Source: an uncultured Algibacter sp. (lineage in GTDB: Bacteria > Bacteroidota > Bacteroidia > Flavobacteriales > Flavobacteriaceae). From it: a stretch of 64,000 nucleotides of DNA. Location: positions 148,657-212,656 of the forward strand of contig CANMZT010000006.1 in the NCBI GenBank assembly GCA_947502405.1. The letters are read 5' to 3'. Under the pieces are notes generated by a model, which saw only the letters and a program-made list of their open reading frames with translations, was not told where the DNA came from and searched no databases. Of this stretch, positions 55,493 through 63,400 are shown piece by piece. Each line of letters starts with the position of its first letter. The stretch's first letter is position 1. Position numbers and translations under genes: made by a program.

Positions 55493-55523
55493 TTTGTGCA
55501 CTTTAAATTTGTTGTTATATTTG
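55493..55523 (+). promoter_or_regulatory. Consensus promoter of tRNA-Met
   Basis: TTTG (55493-55496), a 19-bp spacer, then TATATTTG (55516-55523). Exact match to the bacteroidetal promoter, 12 bp before the tRNA. Confidence 0.75.
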
Positions 55524-55535
55524 CAACCTCAAAAT

Positions 55536-55609
55536 GGCGAGGTAGCTCAGTTGGTTAGAGCGTCGGATTCATAACCCGGAGGTCGGGGGATCGTGCCCCC
55601 CTCTCGCTA
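55536..55609 (+). tRNA. tRNA with CAT anticodon (tRNA-Met) with unusual T loop
   Basis: A 74-nt tRNA: acceptor GGCGAGG / TCTCGCT with discriminator A, D arm GCTCAGTTGGTTAGAGC, anticodon CAT in loop TTCATAA between TCGGA and CCCGG, and T arm GGGGG-ATCGTGC-CCCCC. The T loop lacks the usual TTCRA; positions 54 and 58 are A and T instead of T and A. Without the modification state I cannot exclude tRNA-Ile2 (lysidine); tRNA-Met is likelier. CCA is not encoded. Confidence 0.88.
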
Positions 55610-55618
55610 CAAATTCAT

Positions 55619-55656
55619 AAAACCCCTAAGATTTATCTTAGGGGTTTTATTTTTTA
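55619..55656 (+). terminator. Bidirectional terminator of tRNA-Met and the LysR gene
   Basis: AAAACCCCTAAGA / TCTTAGGGGTTTT stem of 13 bp with a 4-nt loop, followed by ATTTTTT. It serves the tRNA on one strand and the LysR gene on the other. Confidence 0.75.
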
Positions 55657-55665
55657 ATTTATATA

Positions 55666-56559
55666 CTAATTAGGCTTACTTAAAATCAAATCTAGTAGCT
55701 CTGGTAATAATGGATTTCTATTAGTTTTATTCCAAACCACAGATAAATTAGTCCTTTGAGGTATTTTATCTAGTTCAATAAATTTAACACCTTTTATATG
55801 ATTAGATATTAAAGACTTTGGCACTATAGAAATTCCAAAATTGTTTTTTACCAAATTATAAATTGAGCTTGCATGAATTGTTAAATGAGATACCGATGGC
55901 ATAAAACCACTATCTTTAAAAACTTGAAGTACATTGGTATAATAAGATTCACTATACTCTGGGTCAAATAAAATAAACGACTCGCTTTTTAGTTGAGAAA
56001 GATCTTGAAAATTTGACTTATCAATTGAATGATCTTCTGGTAAGACTAAACAAAATATATCACTCTTAATACATTTCTTTTCTATAGTCTTGGGTACTTC
56101 CTCAAGCCTAACAAAACCTATATCTATATCAAAATTTAGCAATGCATTAATTTGCTTTTTATTGTCCATTTCCTTCAAACTAAAAACTACATCTGGTTTT
56201 GTTTCTCTGTAATTCATCAACAATTGAGGTATTAATTTCTGCATAGCAGAACCCACATAACCTAATTCTATTTGACCTGTTTTACCATAGTGAATTAATT
56301 TAGCATGGTTTATAGTATCCTCTAATTGCTTTAAATTTCTTGTGAATTCATCTTTAAGATACTTACCTGCTTCTGTTAAAATAACTTTTCTGTTGTGACG
56401 CTCAAATAGTTTCAAACCCAAATCATTTTCCATTTGCTTAATCTGTCTACTTAAACCAGGTTGCGAGATATACAAACGCTCTGCAGCTTTCCGGAAATGC
56501 AAATCTTCTGCAACAGCTAAAAAATATCTTAAATGGCGAAACTCTAATTGATTACTCAT
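55666..56559 (-). CDS. LysR-family transcriptional regulator
   Basis: A 297-residue LysR regulator. The N-terminal winged helix is LEFRHLRYFLAVAEDLHFRKAAERLYISQPGLSRQIKQMENDLGLKLFER; the C-terminal part is a periplasmic-binding-protein-like effector domain. It is divergent from hutH, so it probably controls the histidine operon and its own gene, as LysR regulators usually do. Histidine genes are more often controlled by HutC (GntR) or antitermination, so this would be a different arrangement. The start at 56559 is preferred; 56568 is an in-frame alternative. Confidence 0.93.
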   Translation of the reverse strand: MSNQLEFRHLRYFLAVAEDLHFRKAAERLYISQPGLSRQIKQMENDLGLKLFERHNRKVILTEAGKYLKDEFTRNLKQLEDTINHAKLIHYGKTGQIELGYVGSAMQKLIPQLLMNYRETKPDVVFSLKEMDNKKQINALLNFDIDIGFVRLEEVPKTIEKKCIKSDIFCLVLPEDHSIDKSNFQDLSQLKSESFILFDPEYSESYYTNVLQVFKDSGFMPSVSHLTIHASSIYNLVKNNFGISIVPKSLISNHIKGVKFIELDKIPQRTNLSVVWNKTNRNPLLPELLDLILSKPN

Positions 56560-56560
56560 A

Positions 56561-56617
56561 GTTATCATTTGTAGTTATAAATAGTCTTTTTAAGCATCAA
56601 AAATAGAGATAACTTTG
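56561..56617 (+). promoter_or_regulatory. hutH promoter and putative LysR operator
   Basis: TAACTTTG (56610-56617) matches the -7 element, with TTTT 19 bp upstream (56587-56590). GTTATC (56561-56566) and GATAAC (56608-56613) form an inverted pair 41 bp apart spanning the divergent promoter, a plausible but unproven LysR site. Confidence 0.45.
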
Positions 56618-56642
56618 TAAAAATCAATAAATTCTTCTGAAT

Positions 56643-58136
56643 ATGACATTTAAATACGGCATAGAAACACTTACCTTGAATAAAGTTTTTGGTATTTTAA
56701 AAGGAAATACAAAAGGGGAACTTACATCTGAAGCTAAAGAAAAAATTACCAATAGTAGAAGAAAAGTTGAAACTCTTGCTAGTTCAAATAAAGCTGTTTA
56801 TGGCATAAACACAGGATTTGGCCCATTATGCGATGTTCAAATCACAACTGAGGAAACTAATAAACTTCAGGAAAATTTACTCATTACTCATGCGGTAGGT
56901 GTAGGAAAACCAATTACTAAAGAATTATCAAAATTAATGATGATTTGTAAAGTACATGCACTTTCTCAAGGATATTCTGGTATTCGATTAAAAGTAGTTG
57001 AGCGTATTTTATTCTTTATAGAAAACAACTTACTTCCTGTAGTGCCAGAACAAGGTTCTGTTGGTGCTTCTGGAGATTTAGCGCCATTATCTCATTTATT
57101 TTTGCCATTAATTGGAGAAGGAGAATTTTGGATAGGTGACCAAATAGTTGAAACCAAAAAAGTTTTAAAAGAATACAACCTAAAACCTATAAAATTAAAA
57201 GCCAAAGAAGGTCTTGCTTTAATTAACGGCACGCAGTTTATTTTGGCTCATGCAATAACTGGCTTAAAAAAGATGGAATACTTACTGGATTTAGCAGATG
57301 TTGCTGGCGCAATGAGTATTGAAGGCTACCAAGGAAGCTCAGCACCGTTTAGAGATGAATTACATAAAATCCGCCCTTTTAAAGGTAATATAGAAGTTGC
57401 AGAACGCATGTTTATGTTATTATATAGGTCTCAAAATGTTGATGCCCATGAGCATTGTGAGCGCGTACAGGACCCCTATTCTATGCGCTGTATCCCTCAA
57501 GTTCATGGCGCATCTAGGAATGCTTTTTACCATTTAAAAGAATTGACTGAAATAGAAATGAATTCAGTTACAGATAATCCCATTGTGCTTAGTGAAACTG
57601 AGGCAATCTCAGGAGGAAACTTTCATGGTCAACCCTTAGCCATGGCATTAGATTATGCTTCTATAGCTGCTTCAGAATTGGGAAATATCTCAGACCGCAG
57701 ATGCTTTTTGCTATTAGAAGGTAAATTTGGACTTCCAAGATTACTTACAACAGGTGGCGGGTTAAATTCTGGATTTATGATTCCACAATATACCACAGCA
57801 GCATTGGTAACAGAAAACAAGTCTTTATGTTTCCCACCATCAGCGGATAGTATCCCAACATCTTTAGGACAAGAAGACCATGTATCTATGGGAAGTATTT
57901 CTGGGAGAAAGTTTAACCAAATACTTGAAAACTTAGAAAAAATACTTGCTATTGAACTCATGTATGGTGCGCAAGCTTTAGAATTTAGAAGACCAAATAC
58001 ATTCTCAGATATTATCGAAGCTAATTTTAAAATAATCAGAGAAAAAGTAGATAAACTTGAAGACGACAGGCTTTTAAAAGATGATATTAATGCAATGATT
58101 GAACTTGTTTCTAATCAGGCCTTCAATTTAAAATAA
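56643..58136 (+). CDS. hutH: Histidine ammonia-lyase HutH
   Basis: Removes ammonia from histidine to give urocanate, the first step of histidine degradation. The 497-residue product carries the Ala-Ser-Gly triad (142-144, in GSVGASGDLAPLSHL) that forms the MIO cofactor. Other conserved regions are YGINTGFGPL at 53-62 and NPIVLSETEAISGGNFHGQPLA. Length is normal. It is divergent from the LysR gene and is followed 7 bp on by hutU, so the two are cotranscribed. Confidence 0.97.
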   Translation: MTFKYGIETLTLNKVFGILKGNTKGELTSEAKEKITNSRRKVETLASSNKAVYGINTGFGPLCDVQITTEETNKLQENLLITHAVGVGKPITKELSKLMMICKVHALSQGYSGIRLKVVERILFFIENNLLPVVPEQGSVGASGDLAPLSHLFLPLIGEGEFWIGDQIVETKKVLKEYNLKPIKLKAKEGLALINGTQFILAHAITGLKKMEYLLDLADVAGAMSIEGYQGSSAPFRDELHKIRPFKGNIEVAERMFMLLYRSQNVDAHEHCERVQDPYSMRCIPQVHGASRNAFYHLKELTEIEMNSVTDNPIVLSETEAISGGNFHGQPLAMALDYASIAASELGNISDRRCFLLLEGKFGLPRLLTTGGGLNSGFMIPQYTTAALVTENKSLCFPPSADSIPTSLGQEDHVSMGSISGRKFNQILENLEKILAIELMYGAQALEFRRPNTFSDIIEANFKIIREKVDKLEDDRLLKDDINAMIELVSNQAFNLK

Positions 58137-58143
58137 CTCAGAA

Positions 58144-60141
58144 ATGACATTTAAAGAGCAAATATTACAAGGTATTCCAAACACTTTACCAGTTAAGCAT
58201 CAATATCCTAGTGGAGCAAATAGAGCTCCTAGAAGAAAAGACGTTTTATCTAAACCTGAAAAACTATTAGCTATTAAAAACGCTTTACGCTACTTCCCTG
58301 TTGATTGGCATCAAGAATTAGCTATTGAGTTCTTTGAAGAATTAAAAGAATATGGTCGAATTTACATGTACCGATTCAAACCTGAATATAAAATTTATGC
58401 AAGACCAATCTCTGAATATCCAGCAAAATCAAAACAAGCGGCAGCTATTATGTTAATGATTCAGAATAATTTAGACCCTACTGTTGCACAACATCCCGAA
58501 GAACTTATTACTTATGGTGGCAATGGTGCTGTTTTTCAAAATTGGATTCAATACATCCTAACTATGCAGTACTTAGCAACAATGACAGATGAGCAAACAT
58601 TACACATATACTCAGGTCATCCTATGGGACTATTTCCATCTTCAAAAGAAGCTCCAAGAGTTGTTATTACTAATGGTATGATGATTCCTAATTACTCGAA
58701 ACCTGATGATTGGGAAAAATATAATGCCTTAGGTGTTACACAATATGGACAAATGACTGCAGGTTCTTACATGTATATTGGTCCACAAGGCATCGTGCAT
58801 GGTACAACAATTACTGTAATGAATGCATTCAGAAAAATTCTTCAAAAAAATCAGACACCTGCTGGAAAAATATTTCTTACTTCTGGTTTAGGTGGTATGA
58901 GTGGCGCACAACCAAAAGCTGGGAATATTGCGGGCTGCATTACTGTTTGTGCTGAAGTAAACCCTAAAGCAGCAAAAAAACGACATAATCAAGGTTGGGT
59001 AGATATTTTAATTGATGATGTAGAAACCCTATCAAAACGTGTTAAACAAGCACAAAACGAAAAAGAAGTTGTTTCCATAGCTTTCATTGGAAATATTGTT
59101 GAAGTCTGGGAGAAATTTGATAGAGATAATATTTATATTCATGTAGGTTCCGATCAAACTTCGCTTCACATTCCATGGACTGGAGGTTATTATCCTGTTG
59201 GACTTTCTTATCAAGAATCTAATCAATTAATAAAAAACAACCCTAAGCTATTCAAAGAAAAAGTACAAGAATCGTTAAGGCGTCATGCAGATATTATTAA
59301 TAAACATTCAAAAAAAGGAACATATTTTTTCGATTATGGTAATGCTTTTTTATTAGAAGCCTCTAGAGCTGGTGCTGATATTATGGCCAAAAACAATATT
59401 GATTTCAAGTATCCATCTTATGTACAAGACATATTAGGCCCTATGTGTTTTGATTATGGCTTTGGCCCGTTTAGGTGGGTTTGTACAACAGGAAAACCAA
59501 AGGATTTAGATGAAACAGATCAGATAGCAATAACTGTTCTAGAAGAGATTAGTGCAAGTGCCCCTGAAGAGATTCAACTACAAATGAAAGATAATATAAC
59601 TTGGATAAAAAATGCTAAAAAGAATAAGTTGATAGTTGGGTCTCAAGCTAGAATACTATATGCAGATGCAGAAGGGAGAATCAAAATAGCTAAAGCGTTT
59701 AATGATGCTATTGCTAAAAACAAGATTGGTCCTGTTGTATTAGGAAGAGATCATCATGATGTTAGCGGTACAGATTCTCCATACAGAGAGACTTCTAATA
59801 TTTATGACGGCAGTAAATTTACGGCAGATATGGCTATTCATAATGTTATAGGTGATAGTTTTAGAGGCGCAACATGGGTATCCATACACAATGGTGGTGG
59901 TGTTGGCTGGGGAGAAGTTATAAATGGTGGTTTTGGTTTGCTACTCGATGGAACTATCGAAGCCGAAAAACGATTAAAAAACATGCTATTCTATGATGTA
60001 AATAATGGAATATCAAGACGTAGTTGGGCTCGGAATAAGGAAGCTATTTTTGCTATTAAAAGAGAAATGGAACGAACTCCCAACTTAAAAATAACAGTTC
60101 CTAATCTAGTTGATGATGGAATATTAACAAACATCTTTTAG
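58144..60141 (+). CDS. hutU: Urocanate hydratase HutU (long form)
   Basis: NAD-dependent hydration of urocanate to imidazolonepropionate, the second step of histidine degradation. The product has 665 residues, about 110 more than the usual bacterial enzyme (near 555) and close to the eukaryotic form. The active-site cysteine lies in FGPFRWVCTTG, and the NAD-binding regions YGQMTAGSYMYIGPQGIVHGT and FLTSGLGGMSGAQPKAGNIAG are present. The later pathway genes hutI and hutG are not in this window, so they lie elsewhere. Confidence 0.96.
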   Translation: MTFKEQILQGIPNTLPVKHQYPSGANRAPRRKDVLSKPEKLLAIKNALRYFPVDWHQELAIEFFEELKEYGRIYMYRFKPEYKIYARPISEYPAKSKQAAAIMLMIQNNLDPTVAQHPEELITYGGNGAVFQNWIQYILTMQYLATMTDEQTLHIYSGHPMGLFPSSKEAPRVVITNGMMIPNYSKPDDWEKYNALGVTQYGQMTAGSYMYIGPQGIVHGTTITVMNAFRKILQKNQTPAGKIFLTSGLGGMSGAQPKAGNIAGCITVCAEVNPKAAKKRHNQGWVDILIDDVETLSKRVKQAQNEKEVVSIAFIGNIVEVWEKFDRDNIYIHVGSDQTSLHIPWTGGYYPVGLSYQESNQLIKNNPKLFKEKVQESLRRHADIINKHSKKGTYFFDYGNAFLLEASRAGADIMAKNNIDFKYPSYVQDILGPMCFDYGFGPFRWVCTTGKPKDLDETDQIAITVLEEISASAPEEIQLQMKDNITWIKNAKKNKLIVGSQARILYADAEGRIKIAKAFNDAIAKNKIGPVVLGRDHHDVSGTDSPYRETSNIYDGSKFTADMAIHNVIGDSFRGATWVSIHNGGGVGWGEVINGGFGLLLDGTIEAEKRLKNMLFYDVNNGISRRSWARNKEAIFAIKREMERTPNLKITVPNLVDDGILTNIF

Positions 60142-60452
60142 AAATTTAGCAGTAAAATTTCATTATTATCTAAATAAAATCACCACATAAAATGTTAATT
60201 TATTCTTTACCTCTCATCAAATCGAAGTACACTACTTATAGGTTGTGAAATATTTACTTACAAACACTCAAATAGAGTAATCTTATTAGAGAATTCTACG
60301 ATTTATAGAAATTTATAAAACTCTACATATCAGGTTATTATATAAATAAAATTATAAATAAATGCATTTCATCGGTTTTTTTTGCATTTCATGGAGTTTT
60401 TTAGATTATTATTCTATATTAGCGGCATAAATTCATTAAAATCCCAAATCTG
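60142..60452. other. Intergenic region upstream of the M14 carboxypeptidase gene
   Basis: About 311 AT-rich bases. It contains an operator-like 20-bp tandem repeat (60363-60402), and no gene. No convincing terminator for hutU and no good TAnnTTTG element were found. Confidence 0.5.
60363..60402. promoter_or_regulatory. 20-bp direct repeat, putative operator
   Basis: Two adjacent 20-bp units share TGCATTTCAT and a T-run and differ at three positions (17 of 20 identical), about two helical turns apart. They end 50 bp before the carboxypeptidase start, as expected for a regulator that binds direct repeats (for example a LytTR-type protein). The regulator is not identified. Confidence 0.45.
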
Positions 60453-63400
60453 ATGAAAAAAATTACTCTTTTAAGTGTAATGCTTTTATTAATAGCACAA
60501 TTTACTTACTCACAATCCCTTATTTCAAAACGAATTAAAATTAACAACCCCACAAGAGACCAACTCATAAAAGTTAAAGAAATTGGTGTCGATTTATCAT
60601 GTGATGCTTTATTTACTGATGATGGTTTAATTTTAGAGTTAGGTGAAGCTGACTTAAATGCATTGAAACAAAAGGGGTTAACCTATACTGTTTTAGTTGA
60701 AGATTTAATTGACCATTATAAAAAGAAAAATGCGGTTGAACTCCCTTTAGCAAAAGCTCAATTAAAGGCAAAAAAATCTCAAAGTCTTGCAAGTAAATCT
60801 TTAAGCACTAAAAGTGAAAGCATTGATAACTTCATACAATATGAAGGGTGTTCAGAAGTAAACTGGGCAGTACCAACCAACTTCAATTTAGGAAGTATGG
60901 GAGGTTGTTTAACTTATAGCGAAGTTTTAGCTGAGTTAGATCAGATGCGTGCATTATATCCAAACTTAATATCTGTTAAAACCGATGCATCGCCAGGGAC
61001 TTTAACACATGGTAACTCTTATACTAATGGGGGCGCTTATGATACATGGGCTCCTCAACCTATATATTACGTTAGAATATCAGATAATCCAGATACAGAT
61101 GAAGCCAACGAACCAGAATCTCTATATTCTGGAATGACACACTCTAGAGAGGTGAGTTCTATGATGAACTTAATATACTATATGTGGTATGTCTTAGAAA
61201 ATTATAACACAGATGCTGGGATAAAAAATTTAGTAGACAATCATGAAATGTATTTTATTCCTGTTGCAAATCCTGATGGTTTAATGTGGAACGAACAAAT
61301 AGCACCAAGTGGTGGTGGTATGCAACGTAAAAACTTAGGCCCTTATAATACGGGAAATAACGCTCAAAGAGGTGTAGATTTAAATAGGAACTATGATTAT
61401 TTTTGGGGTTCTAATCCAATTTATGGAGGTTCTTCAGGTACTCAAAGCAGTGATGTATACAGAGGACCATCCGCTTTTTCCGAACCTGAAACTCAAATTG
61501 TTAGAGATTTTTCAGCTACAAGGAATTTTAAAACGGCTGTGAACCATCATGCCACATCAAACCTAATTCCTCATGCTTACAATGGTTATCCTGCTGCGCC
61601 AGCATCAGGTAGAGAAGCTGAATACCATAAATTTTGTCATGACTTAACGCGCTTTAATAGATATATCTATGGAGAAGCTCCAGATATTTTAACTGTTGCC
61701 AATGGAGACATGAGTGATTGGATGCTTGGTGGTGTAGCCGATGTAAATGGATCTACTGGTTCAGGACAAGGCATTTTAGCATTAGCACCTGAAAATGGGT
61801 CTTGGATTTCAGCAGATGGAGAAGGTGGATTTTGGCCAAATGCTACAAAAATTGTTGAAATAGCTCAAAGAGCAGTAAGAATGAATTTTGTAAACGCATA
61901 TCATAGTGGTAAGTTTGCTCAATTCCATGATTTAAATCCAACTGATATTACCACAACTTCTGGTAATTTACAATTTGGCTTAGAATATCTAGGGCAAACC
62001 CTAGGAGATATCACACTTAATGTAACACCCGTTTCTGGTATTCAATCTATTACTCCTCCTGCCACTCAAACAGGTTGGAGCAAACTAGAACAACGTACTG
62101 TTACAGCTGCTTATACTTTAAACCCCGGAATACAACCTAACGATGAAATTGAGTTTCAAATTACTTTAAGTAATGATGATGGCTATGTAATGTATAGAGC
62201 AAACATTATCAAATTTTATAATCCATCTGTTTTATTCTTAGACAACCCAGACACGGATAATTTAACTAATTGGACTGCTTCAGGTGGCTCATGGGGAACA
62301 ACTACAGATGCATATTCTGGAACAACAGCAATTACAGATTCACCCTCTGGTGCTTACGGCAACAACCAATCTAAAGCACTAACTCTAAATTCTAGTATTG
62401 ATTTATCATCATCTTCTGCAGGCATCATACAGTTTTTTGCAAAATGGGATTTAGAGAGAAACTTTGACTATGTTCAAATTGAAGGATCAACAGACGGCTC
62501 TACATGGCTTCCACTTTGTGGAAAATATAGCAAGCCAGGATCCAGCAGATCAACAAATAGATATAGTAGTGGTAATAGTACTAATACAAGTACCGGAAAA
62601 TCTACTGCAGATCAAAACAATCAGCCTACTGGAGAATCAATATACGATGGCGATTCTATGGACAAATGGGTTATGGAAGAAATTTTAATTGATGCCACAG
62701 AAAACAGTTTCCTATTCGGTGCTTCAAATGCACGTTTTCGATTTGTTTTTGATTCGGATAATACAAATAGACCCGACGGATATCCAACAACCTTTGACGG
62801 TTTTCTTTTTGATGATTTTAAGATTATCAGTGTTGATATTCCTTGTGTCGTTACTGTTCCTACTAATCTTTCTAGTAATAGCGTAACCGCAACAGAAGCC
62901 GATATTTCTTGGGATAATATTCCCTCTGCTACTTATGATTTGAGGTATAAAGAAACAAGTTCTGGAACATGGACTACTATTGCAGATTTAACAAGTACAA
63001 CTTATACTTTAACAGGCCTAACAGCTTCAACAAATTATGAAGTTCAAGTTAGAAGCAAATGTGATGCTAGCACATCTTCTTATACAACATCAACTAATTT
63101 CACAACAACTGCCATAATGTATTGCCCTTCTAACGGAAGTGGTACTTACGATACTGGCGTAACACAAGTCTCTTTTAATACAATATCAAACTCTCATACT
63201 AATAACACAGCAAATAATGGTTATCAAGATTTTACGAGTATTTCTACAACCGTAACACAAGGTACATCACATGTTTTAACTGTTAATATTGACAGAGATG
63301 GTGGCACAGGACATGCATTTGCATGGATAGATTTAAATATTGATGGGGATTTTGATGATCCCAACGAAGAGTATGATTTAGGAATTGCAACAACTGGAGA

